DNA from: Marsupella aquatica
Lineage: Eukaryota; Marchantiophyta
Reading direction: 5' to 3'
Assembly (NCBI GenBank): GCA_973895155.1
Contig: OZ316895.1
Span: 17,608,001 to 17,672,000 of the forward strand
DNA length: 64,000 bases
How positions within the stretch are numbered: position 1 is the stretch's first letter; every line of letters begins with the position of its first letter. A model generated the notes under the pieces. That model was not told the origin of the DNA, did not search any database, and was given only the letters and a program-made list of their open reading frames with translations. Shown here in pieces: positions 45,661 to 56,424 of this stretch. The translations under genes were made by a program, and so were the position numbers.

Positions 45661-46202
45661 TCAGTCATTCCAAGATGAAGGCATCCACTCATCGGTGTCT
45701 GGTGTGGATTCCCTTGAATCCATAAATTCTTCCTTTGCCCAAGTCCTAACGTCCATAGATTTTCTCGGCTTGCTCTTTCTGTAATACAAATCAGAATCTT
45801 CGTTCATCTCTAATTGCCTTTTCTTCGGTGCGTCCACTTTCTTGGCCTCCTTCTTGACTGTCTTAGCGTCTACTGCTGCTTCCCCGAAATGGATTCGACG
45901 CATGCTCTGGCCTTCAACTTCTCCCCCCTCGAAACGGATTCCACGAGGGCTTTGCCCTTTAACTTCTCCCCTGATGCCATCTTTGTAGTCATCTTTGTCG
46001 GATTGGTCTCCATCTGATCTTCCATCGACAAATGTGGTGAACAATGTCGTCTCTCACAAAACATTTGACCCAATTTAGTCACCGTAAACATTATATTACA
46101 TCGCTGACACATTCTGTAAGGAGTACCACGAATTCAATACGTTGAACCTTCTGAATTGTCCGTTAGAACATCCTCATTCTTTGAGCTCAGCGGAGTAGTC
46201 AT
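45661..46202 (-). pseudogene. Small Cys-rich, basic/acidic protein gene
   Basis: Family not recognised. ATG 46202, then TGA at 46134-46136 in an otherwise open frame, followed by MCQRCNIM ... MFCERRHC, whose four Cys (C-x2-C ... C-x4-C) look zinc-binding. The reading then has to shift near 46040 to the open frame ending at 45661, which is rich in charged residues and has an internal repeat (GEVKGQSPRGIRFE / GEVEGQSMRRIHFG). It could be two exons or a frameshifted single exon. It shares strand and decay pattern with the F-box and giant genes. Confidence 0.35.
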
Positions 46203-47202
46203 CGCCCTTCAAACAAGAGATGCGGACTGAGACTAAGAATTGGAAATGAGAGAGCTGATGTGCGAATAGATTATCCAGTAGCCAAAAAGTGGAATGCGTG
46301 GGGGAATGAGCAGTAGGGATCATCTCAATGCTTTATACTGTTTAGTCTCCACTAGTCATTGTACATAGTGGTTTCTAGAAGAGAGTGCGCGTTTGACTGG
46401 CGCGTATTAGAATTGGCGGGAAGTCCAGTTGTCCTCTAATTATGGCTTTAATTTCACATTTGGCGACCGCCCCGGGATTACTGATTGCTAGTGAAGTACT
46501 GAGATTTCTTATGAGGGTTACTGACTGTCCGGTGTCCACTCATTGGTAAACTGGTACTGTCCACTCATTTTTTCTAAGTGGAGTTGAAATGATTGTTCGT
46601 AATCAATTGTAGTCGTTCTCATTCACTTGAAATGACTGACGGACCATGCATAATCTGTTACCGGTATGTGTGATGCCTTTAGATCCGTAATTGTATCTTC
46701 CTGTCTCACGCGCAATCGTATCTTACTTATGAAGTACCAAGTACGAGCTAGAGTTTGGGCCTAGCCTTCTAGCTTCTACGTCGTAGACCCTGTTATCCCT
46801 ACATCCTCTGACTAAGGTCACGTGACTAGTCGCGTGCAGGGCAGTGCATTGACTACATTTTGCCTACTTATTGACGGTCGTGACAGGACAATGCAGTTCA
46901 CGGACGTTTTACTGGCGCTTATTAGCATTATTATCCTCAGTAGTTACTGACTGTCCACTCATTTGTTCTGAGTGGATGTGAAATGATTGATCATAATCGA
47001 TTGTGGCCGTTCTCATTCATTTGAAATGACTGACGGACCATGCATAGTCTGTTGCGGGTATGTGTGGTACCTCTAGGGTCACGCGACTAGTCGCGTGCAG
47101 CGCAGTGTATTGACTACATTCTGCTTATTGACCGACGTGATAGGACAGTGCAGTGAAATTGACGGATGTGACATGATTGTACGCTTACAGTGATATTCTC
47201 TG
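46203..47202. repeat. Duplicated spacer with palindromes
   Basis: A block beginning ctgtccactcat at about 46557 recurs at about 46948, through gaaatgactgacggaccatg. A second block, gactagtcgcgtgcag plus gcagtg.attgactacatt, recurs at about 46825 and 47084. Palindromes: CACGTG-actagt-CGCGTG and CACGCG-actagt-CGCGTG. No gene seen. Confidence 0.65.
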
Positions 47203-50200
47203 ATGTGCATGATCATAATTATTATGGTGACATCGATAGTTTGGATCAGGGAAGGCGGACAAGTTATTATAGGCATACGTGAGAAACAGGTTGGAAAAGG
47301 TCGCGTGATAAGTCTTGATCCTTCCAGGGTTTGTCACAATGTTCCTCTTGGGGCAAACAGAGCTCTTCTTCTATTGGAGGAAGTTTTTGACGAGACCATT
47401 CTATGCGAAGATGGCAAACTTTTGAAGGACATGATTGGGGGTTACCTTGTATGGGAAAGGAATCAGCTTTTTTGAGCTCCCATAGAATCGGAGGATGTGT
47501 TTGGCACTGTTGGTGATGATCAAGATCTAGTCAGTCAAAATTCTGATGGGAACAACCATAATGAGAGTCGGTCTGGTGTGGAAGTAGTTTTACCAAAGGC
47601 CTTGTGGATGGGCATGCCTGTAAAGGTGGTGGATGAGAACAAGTTGATTTTTGCAGTGGCAACTATATATGTTCTAGATCCTATAGTGAAGCTTGGGGAT
47701 GTCACCCTTGGGAATACACATGTGGGAATTCTGATCAATGATTTTGTCGAGGGAGCTACCATAGATCATCTGAAGCATAGAGATTGCTTAAAATCTTGGT
47801 CGATGGACCAACTCATTGCCAAGGATGGCAACTTGTTGTCTTTCCACAACATCAGGCAAGCTGTGGGAGGGAACACATCTCCAACAAGTGGCAAGCGGTC
47901 CTACGTCCATAAAAGTAGGAAAAGAAAGAGTCCATCTTCCCAGACATCTAGAAGAGACACATCTTTGGCACGTCAAGATGTGTTGTTGATAAACACTAAG
48001 GATTGTTGTAGTGAACATTGTTGCCAATATTTGGACCACAACTTGGCTATGGCAATTAGGCAAAAGTGGTGGTCAAAATCTTTTGCGGAGCGCAAGGAGG
48101 AGGAAATCAAGGCTATTAAAAATACAATACACTTGGATACTGGAGAAAGGATTCTAGCAGTGGAGGGCAAAGTATTGTGCTTGGAGGCATGGAGAATCAT
48201 TCATTCAAGAGGAAAGACTCAATTTTATGCCTTGAAGAAGACTGTGATGGCTGGAATGAACATAGGTACCCATGGTAATGCTGGAAAAAGGCGTATGTCC
48301 GAGAAAGTATCTCAAGCGTTCATGTCAATGAAAGAGATTATTGAGGAGGCAGTTGATCATCATCCAGCCAAGTTGAGAACCATGGCAAATAATACAAGGA
48401 TGGTTTTGAGGGAATTGCCAACAAATTTTACTTGGGAGAATATTAGAAACAGGGTTAATGTTGTCAACCAGGAGGCTGGTCTTCCTCCAATTTCCCAACC
48501 CACCTTGAGTCATCTACATCAGATGTATTGAGATCTTCAGGGAGTTCTCACGTCACAAAAAGGGCAACAACTTTTCAAAGTGTACAACTTGTAGTGAGTT
48601 GCTTCAACGGAAAGCAAACCTTACAGGAGCTAAGGAAGAGTTAGAGGGCCTAAGGCGTGACGAGGAGGAACATCACCAAGACCACACACAGCAAAGAATG
48701 TGCTACCATACCTGGAGATATGAGTCCATCCATCGTCCAAAGGAAGTGTTATGCCTTATTCATGATAATTAAGATGGATCATTCAAAGACAGCTCTCCCA
48801 AGAATGCCCTTCAATCCTAAGCATGTGGATGGTGCCCAAAAGTTCCCAATTACTGTCACTGGTATCCTTACTCATGGTCATGGTCCCAAGGCCATAGCCC
48901 AATATCATGTTGGAGTGTGGCCAGGTGATGTCAACATCACTATTGGGTCAATTGATTCAATACTAAGGATGTTGGAAAACCCAAATCCAATGATCAAATC
49001 ACTTGTGGAGGGGCCAGACTCGACAAGTCTTTTTAAAGACCTCCTTTTTGGGAGAGCAGATATCTTGGAGGCAAGTGTCCTTAGAGCATTTGAGGATGAC
49101 ATTGCCTACATCTCAAGCCTAGGTACTTTACTCACAATCCTTTAATTTATTATTATTTAATAATATAAGCTCACACACACTGACACTCTACTTTGTGTAG
49201 TTGTTGCTCCTCCTAGCCAAGGTTTCATTAATAGGGTTTAAACCCTAAACCCTAAATTGGGGTTTAGGGTCTGACTAGGGTTTTATTTAAAAGCATTCTG
49301 AGATTGTTACATTGTGATGCAACACCTGAGGCACCAAAGTTCAGGCCCCTTCCACGAGTATTGAAGCTACAACTGGATAATTATGCCTCAGACAACAAGA
49401 ACAGATATATGATGGCTTATTTGTCATTGTTGACGGCAAGGGAGGTGTTTGAAGAGGTTCATCTTGGTTTTATGGTGGTTGGGCATACTCATGAGGACGT
49501 TGACTGTATGTTCGGGCATTTTTCAGAGTCTATGATGCATAACCCCACATACTCATTGCCTGAGTTAATGTCCTTGTTCATGAGAGCAAGGACACCCAAT
49601 GCAGTCCCACATTTTCTACAGGAGGTCCCAGATTTCAAAAACTACTTAGCTCCATTCATGTTGAAGGGCCCTGAGGCATTGGTGGGGCATTTAAAACCCA
49701 GGCTGTTTAGGTTCTATGTTCGTCATGATAGTATGTCATGCTTCCAATACAAAATGAAGTCAACTGATCAGGGATGGTTACCCAAGGAAGGTATTGAAAT
49801 GTGGTCATGGAAAGATGACAAAAGTCCTCACATCCCAATTGGGGTGCCCAAACGGCTACCAATGATGGAGTTGAAAATGCTTCCTGAAGTGCTGACAGGG
49901 TTGAAGAAGCATGTGTCATTCTTTGAGTTTATTCTAAAGCGAACAAAAGAGGAAGAACCAAAGCGACGTTGGACAACTCTCATCAATTATTGGAATGACA
50001 TTGTAGATACTCTACAGGGTGAGCAGGTGCAATATGAACCTGAAGGTGCACACAACTTGGAATACGGGTTTTGGCCTTTATCAATATGGAGAGAGCACGT
50101 TCCACCAGAATATCGAAATGTGGCATGTGAGTTGGAGGCAACAGTGATGTGGGACCAGCAAAAGATAAACCTCCTGAGAGTTTTAACCCTAGGGTTGATG

Positions 50201-50535
50201 TTGTGAAGGGCTGTTATGTGTTGGTACGGCCGGACGACTCAGACCTGGATGTTTATCCCGTCCATATGGGGTTAGTTGTTACAGATGTGGTAGAAGGACC
50301 AGTGAATGAACAAAACCTTCTTACTCATGTATGTGGCGTTGAGTGGTTTAGACCATTTATGGCAAAGAAGCAACGTGGTCAATCAGACTGGCAGCCAAGA
50401 GAGTGGTGGGCAGATTCTTGGGATAAGAAATGGGAACGTGATCCAACTCCAATATACAAGGAAGCTGAGACAATAGATGTTTCCTCTGCCTTGTGGTGTT
50501 TCAAAGCATGCAAAGGACCAAGACAGGGCTGGTAG
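47203..50535 (+). pseudogene. DUF7869-type, probably transposase-derived gene
   Basis: Open segments follow in order: 47203-48531 (TGA at about 47473-47475 in the same frame), 48532-48770 in a shifted frame (FSKCTTCSELLQRKANL, a Cys pair), 48760-49145 (MDHSKTALPRM), 49304-50206 and 50160-50535. The core motif LQLDNYASDNKNRYMMAYL and VVGHTHEDVDCMFGHFSESM is characteristic of DUF7869 proteins, thought to be RNase H-like and found in mobile elements. The C terminus (VDVVKGCYVLVRP ...) resembles a small beta-barrel reader region. At least two frameshifts near 48530 and 48765, another near 50160, and a stop make this a pseudogene. No terminal inverted repeats were found. Confidence 0.6.
49232..49290. 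repeat. Telomere-like motif in inverted arrangement
   Basis: Two CCCTAAA units (aaaccctaaaccctaaa) are followed after a few bases by ggggtttagggt, so plant-type telomere repeats face each other in a hairpin-capable arrangement. They sit between coding segments of the DUF7869 pseudogene. Confidence 0.6.
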
Positions 50536-51655
50536 GAATTCCAAAGAATGTTGCTGTCAAGGCAAGAGACTATCTCTTGACATGCATAGTAAGTGACAAA
50601 TCCTAGACAGTAATGAAACATGTAGTTTAGCATACAATTTAAAAGGCAACTCATAATAGTAGTAGCCAGAGAACTCAAGTTTAGACAAGTCTTATCGTCT
50701 AAGTTAGTTAGTTGGTTAGTTTATTTAAAATATAATATTAGTTAGTGGGGTCTTAGTTTGGTGATATTAAGGCATGATATTATTGACATTCAAATGAATG
50801 TCCAGTAGACATTGTAATATACAACAATCCTATTAATTGTTGTAAAGGGTGGTCAATCTTTTTTGTATTCAACCCTATAGTAATTAAATAGACAATTGAA
50901 ACAATGAATGACAATTTAATTAAGAATTTGTGCATGGATCAAGAGGTACTTGATGTCATTTAGTGATGCATTGTTATAAAGATCTTGCAACAAAACATTT
51001 GAAGTTTTTGACTATCCCACCAAATGTTAAAGAGGTTGATCATTCATTAACTTATAATATTTAAATAAAATTGGAATTAATCTAATAATTCAGTATTCCT
51101 TAAATTGGGGTTCCATGCCAAATGTACTCTAAATTAATAGACCATAAAATAATATACTTACACTTTAATGCTCCATGCCAAAAAGTATTATACGCAAGCT
51201 ACAAAATAACTACAATAGCACATGCAAGTACTCTATGATATATTATATCTACCTTGTACTATAACTTACAGCCAATTTTAGGTTCCCATCTCACTCAATC
51301 CAAGAGCCATAAATAATTCAAGAAAATATCTGATGGCTTAGCTTTGTTCCCTCCTTTTTCATTTTTGTAACGGGACGAAGGACTAAAACTGGCGGGAATC
51401 GTTATTATAGTAGAAGATACTTTGTTGTTGTTTGTAGTTTAACTACTATTTGACCATCTTTTTCACTCTTGGTAAAGCAAAATAACTTTAGCTAACTTGA
51501 GACAATCTAACTTTCATCATCTGACCAGGTTTCGCCATTAGATGGTTATCCATGTCCCCTGCATGCTTTCCAACCCTCAACATTGGGTTGGGTCTCTTAC
51601 TTTGCTCTCGCTCCAACTTGGTCTTTGTTGTCCCTGTTGCCTGCCCCACTCCCCC
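50536..51655. other. Spacer without recognisable genes
   Basis: AT-rich; ORFs are short and without domains. Confidence 0.5.
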
Positions 51656-51660
51656 ATCCC

Positions 51661-52006
51661 TGTTAGATATTGCTATAGTCTTGTGACTCATGAGCTAACC
51701 ACAGTTTGTCTAACTCGGGTTAGGACTTAGCTAATGTTAGCGGTAGTGTTGTTGTGCATATATAGCCAGGGCTGATGCCAGACCCTGGTGGAACTTAGGC
51801 TCATTGTTACGGAGCTAGTTGAGAAATCGGGAGAGCTTGTGTTGTGGATGCTTGGTATGGCCGGTCGGCCTAGAGTGAAGTAAAGCTCTTGTGTGTTCCC
51901 GTGGACGTAGCCTCATGTGGAGGTGAACCACGTATCTCTCTGTGTCGACTATTGTGCGTTGTATGGTTCATGGGCTTGCCGTTACGAATGTCGTCTATGC
52001 TCAACA
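51661..52006 (+). repeat. copia B 5' LTR (346 bp)
   Basis: TGTTAGATATTGC...CTCAACA, with TG...CA ends. Differs from the 3' LTR by about a dozen substitutions and a 2-bp indel (catatatagcc against catatagcc). Confidence 0.96.
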
Positions 52007-52008
52007 AG

Positions 52009-52020
52009 TGGTATCAGAGC
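52009..52020 (+). other. copia B primer-binding site
   Basis: tggtatcagagc two bases after the LTR is the standard plant copia site complementary to the 3' part of initiator methionine tRNA, used to prime minus-strand cDNA. Confidence 0.95.
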
Positions 52021-53876
52021 ATGCTTGGGAGGTGACGAGGTTTTTCGTGACAAGTTTTTCCAGCGTTCATTGTCGATGGTACATTCGGAGTTTCATCGCA
52101 TGAAACTTGAATGTGTGTGGCTGTGCGGATAGGTTAGTGAGAGGGCTTTCTAACGGTGGTTAGAACTCGTTGATTGGTATCCGTGGTGCGGAGGAATCGA
52201 TGTTTGTGTCATTCAGGGTTTATTCGTGTTTGACAGTATTTTGGGGGAGAGACCAGAGTTCGCATTTTTCAACGGTGTGAGCTGTGCGGTGCGGGAGGGA
52301 TTGCACATTATAGCTCAAGTTGAAGGTTGAAGCGAGCTGGTCATTTCGGTAGCTGAGTTGCTACCGAGTTATTATCGAGTGCGTCGTGACGAGTGAAGGA
52401 GGCGTTCAGGTTTTTCACAAGCTATGGAGCTTGTTTACATCTGAACCGGGTTTCTCTTCATGATGTCCAACTCGGTGGAAGAGACGCAAAGTACCACGGC
52501 TCAACAGTTTGATCGCGGTGAGGCGGTCATTTTGAGCCCGGGATTGGCACTTGACGCGGAGTGAAGGCGACGCGGCAGAAATTGTTTACTCTGCTAGAGC
52601 TGCAGACTGTGCCGGTGCAATTCGGCAACTTTTTCCGTCGGCAGCGTTCACTTTTCTTGTTGGAATCAACGGCTATTGAAGTGAGTTTTTTCCTTGTCAC
52701 TTTGGGGGGAGTTTTTTGAATTTTAAGGGGGTTTTAGGGTGTCCTTCTATCGGCCAAGTACTGTATTGCCCCGGCCCCCCTCCCTCCCGTCCCCCGTATT
52801 ATTAGGCACAAGGCGCCTCATGCAACGCCGACTGGCACTATTTGCGTGACCTCGCGCACCTGCACGGCCTCGACCCCGCGTGGTGCCCCAGCGAGCTCCC
52901 GAGCGAACCCCCGACGCTCCCCGTCCGTTTACACCCCGTTCCTTGCCTTAAGCTGTGCGCCGACAGCCCCCCCTTCTCACCGATTCTTGTCGGGGGGCTC
53001 CCTCTGGCCGGCCCTCATTTTTTTGCTCCCTCCCCGACCCCGCTAGGCGTATACCCCCGGCTCCCCTTGTATTTTCCCGCCTCATACCGTGTATGCCCGC
53101 TGGCCCGCCTCGCGTCGCCTATACGCGGATGCGCCTTTTTTGTTTATACTGGTATTTTTGGGTTGAGGGGCTTAGCACCCCTTTAGGGCCCCTTTTTATG
53201 CCTTTTTTTCCTCTCTTTTGGTTGTCCCTTGTGCCGGGACCTACCGCCCTCCATTTTAACCGCTCCGACAGGGGGAACGGCCCCTTGTGAGACCTATCGG
53301 ATTGTGTGGGAATATTCCCGAAAAATAGAGAGCTATTTTTCGGCCGTCTGACAAAGATTCCGTTCGCCAAACGGTAATTTTTTGGTTCTTTTTCGGTGAG
53401 GACGTTGCCATTGGAGTTAGCAACGCGGCGCACTGATCACATCGCGATTCCGACGATGGGTTGTACTGGGTATTTTGGTTATTCTCCAAGGTGGTCAAAA
53501 CAGGGGAGTTTCCCAAGGTTTTACCCACCCCGACCAAAATTTGAATAACTTTTTTGTCGAATTTTAATTTTGATTTTGGCTTTCAGTATTAGACTCCTAG
53601 CTTCGTGGGCTACGCAGCGGTGTTAAGTTTTGAGTTTTGTAAGAAGTTTCAAAAAAAGGCGTTTTTTTGTGATTGTTTCATATGAGTGACTCGGAGGATA
53701 CTGGAAGAATTGGCGTTGGTGGAGCTTCAGGATCGTGACGATCAGACAGAGAGTCTGAGGAGGAGCTGCTACCATTTGAGGAGGAGCTTGTAACACTGGT
53801 ATGATCACCGGTGCGACGTGTAGTGGAGGAAACTGTACTACTACTAGAGCTGTCGGTAGTGGGGAAGAAGAGAGAG
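52021..53876 (+). other. copia B long 5' leader with GC-rich segment
   Basis: About 1.86 kb between primer-binding site and gag, unusually long for a copia element. 52770-53110 is clearly more GC-rich than its surroundings (poly-C runs, cgcgcacctgcacgg, ccgacgctccccgtccg). 53085-53570 matches the start of the window in element A. Open frames in this part are not conserved between the two copies. Confidence 0.7.
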
Positions 53877-54728
53877 ATGGCCAGATTTGGAGGAGTGAAG
53901 TTTGAGGTGGAGAAGTACGATGGTCGTACTGATTACTTGCTGTGAGAGAAGCAAGTGAAAGGTGTTCTTTGGGCCATGGGATTACCTCACCTGCTCTCTT
54001 CGCGAGAGCAGTATGATGGAGAAGAGGAGATCTTAGAGAAGCAATGGAGACAGGAGCAGGTGATTGCTGTCAACGCAGTGATGCTATATCTCAAGCCACA
54101 CATCATCAAGCAGCTGGATGATTATGCGGATTGCGCGTCACTGTTCAAGGCTCTAAGAGAGAAGTACTACCAGGAAGATGCGTCAGACCGGTTGTACAAG
54201 AAATCTCTCTTGATGAGCCTCAGGCTCAAGGAAGAGAGCAAGATGCAGGATCACCTGGATGAGTTTGACAATCTAGCGGTGGATCTATCAAACCTGGGAA
54301 AATGAGTTGAAGATGAGGATAAGGCCTTACTTTTGCTAAGCTCCTTACCGCCATCATATCAGGGCTTGAAATAGGTGCTCTTGTACAGAGATCTGAAGTC
54401 CATTTTGTATAATGAGGTGGTGAGCTCTTTACTGTCTGATGATGCTCAGAAGAAGTTGGGTCAATCACAGACAACATCTTCTTCTGGCACTGCACTGAAC
54501 CTGAACCGTGGGAGAGCAACGCAACGCTCAAATGTGCAGAACAGATTTAGATCTACATCACGGGGAAGATCTAAATCCAGGGGGAAATTGCAAGAGAGAA
54601 AGTCTCTTGCATGTTGGAATTGTGGCAACATGAAAAGGAATTGTCGAGTAAAGGTTCCTTTTGCATCTGCTAACGCGGCATCAAGCTCGCATGAGGTAGA
54701 TTTACTCGATGATGATGACATATTGTGA
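53877..54728 (+). pseudogene. gag: copia B gag
   Basis: ATG 53877 opens MARFGGVKFEVEKYDGRTDY, the normal N-terminal copia Gag start, and the capsid region follows as in element A. Stops at 53943-53945 (TGA), 54303-54305 (TGA) and 54372-54374 (TAG). The zinc knuckle has lost four residues including the His: CWNCGNMKRNC here against CWKCNKPGHMKRDC in A, so it should not bind zinc. TGA at 54726-54728 closes the Gag part at the same place as in element A. Confidence 0.88.
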
Positions 54729-56424
54729 TGTCAAGGTTATGCTCTCAACGTAGTGTCAAATCCAGGTAGTGATGACTGGATTCTAGATAGTGCATGTACT
54801 TTTCACATTTGCTATATGAGAGAATTTTTCAATTCTTACACGGATTCCAACGGTTCAGTGTTGATGGGAAATGGAATCCCATGTCAAGTGGTTGGACTTG
54901 GATCTATTAGATTTCATATGTTTGATGGTGTTGTAAGAACGTTGAGGAATGTGAGACATATTCCCAGCATGATAAAAAATCTCATTTCACTTGGAGTTTT
55001 AGAAGCAAATGGCCATCAGTGGAGTTCTGCTAATGGTGTCCTTCAGGTTTCAACTGGTACTAAAGTTGTATTGAAGGGAAAGAGACATTGCAATCTATAC
55101 GTTTTGGAGGGCAGAGTAGTCAGTGATGAAGCCAATGTAATCTTATCTCATGAGGAGACGGCCCGGCTGTGGCACTTCCGCTTGGGCCACATGAGTGAAA
55201 AAACTCTGGCTATTCTTTAGAAGAAATGATTACTTTCTAATTTGCAATCTTGTAAGTTGGAATTCTGTGAGCATTGTGTGCTTGGGAAGCAGCACGGAAA
55301 CCCTTCGGAGTTGGAACTCACACCAGCAAGGAGGTACTTGAGTATGTACATAGTGATGTGTGGGGTCCAGCCCCTACTCCCTCACATTCTGGACGGTTAT
55401 ACTATGTCACGTTCATAGACGATTACTCAAGGTATGTGTGGATATACTTTCTACATAGTAAGTTTGATGTTTTTGCCACTTTTAAGGAGTGGAAAGCCCA
55501 AGTTGAGAATCAGACTGGTAATAAGATGAGATATCTTTGATTGGATAACGGCGGTGAATACAGTTCCAAGGAATTTGGAACGTATTGTAAGGAGCAGGGA
55601 TAACCCGCCATCTCACAACAAGTTATACTTCTCAACAGAATGGTATTTTTGAGAGACTCAACTGAACACTATTGGACCGCTTGAGGAGTATGTTGAGTCA
55701 ATCATGCTTACCACATGAGTTTTGAACTGAAGTTGTTAACACTGTAGCTTATTTGATAAATTTTTTTCTATCCAGTTCTATTGGATTCAAGACGCCATTT
55801 GAAATGAGGTACGGGCGTCCAACAGATTATTCACATCTAAGGATTTTTGGATGTGATGCTTATGTGCTTACACCTTCCCAGCTTCTATCCAAGCTGGAGT
55901 CCAAGTCAAAGAAGTGCATTTTCCTTGGCTATCAAAAAGGTGTAAAGGGTTATAAGTTATGGGATCCAGTCACCTGTAAACTAATTGTCAGTAGAGATAT
56001 GTCCTTTAATGAGTCCAAATCATCAAAGGAGGGGGAGAGTTCTCAGGACTCCCATACTGACAAGGGGAAATCTCCCATACCGGACCGGGTTGAGGGGGAG
56101 ATTAGTCATGATGCTGTTCATGACAAGAGAGATGAAGAAGCTCCGAGCTTGGAGCTGGTTCCTGTGATAGAACAAGAGGAGCAGGTTGTTGTTGGGGTAC
56201 CTCAAATTCAGCCAACAGCAGCACCAGATCAGCCTGAATCATCCACTATAAAAACTTCCAGTCGTTCTACTAGAGCTCTTACCAGGTATGGTCAATGGGC
56301 AGACTCATCTAAGCTAGATGATATTGACATTGCATCTGATGATGATGATATGACTTTGATCTTGGAAGAAGGAGAGCCTTCTTCGTATAGTGAGGCTTGT
56401 GCTTCAGAGCAGAAGCATGAGTGA
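54729..56424 (+). pseudogene. pol: copia B pol, protease and integrase part
   Basis: Protease motif WILDSACTFH at about 54778-54807; GAG-pre-integrase region (LWHFRLGHMSEK); integrase Asp positions in HSDVWG and LDNGGE, Glu in FERLN. Breaks: stop after LAIL near 55218, a shift before 55274, TGA 55538-55540 directly before the second integrase Asp, a one-base loss near 55600, further stops in LN*TLL and EF*TE, and TGA at 56422-56424. Most fit CGA-to-TGA or TGG-to-TGA change. Confidence 0.87.

Noticed and set aside
29140-47120. Integrated large DNA virus
   Set aside because: No capsid, polymerase or packaging gene was seen, and the main gene has several spliceosomal introns.
52842-53186. Pro-rich 114-codon ORF in the copia leader as an extra gene
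   Set aside because: It is open in more than one frame because of GC-rich composition and is not a known retrotransposon protein; kept only as a finding about composition.
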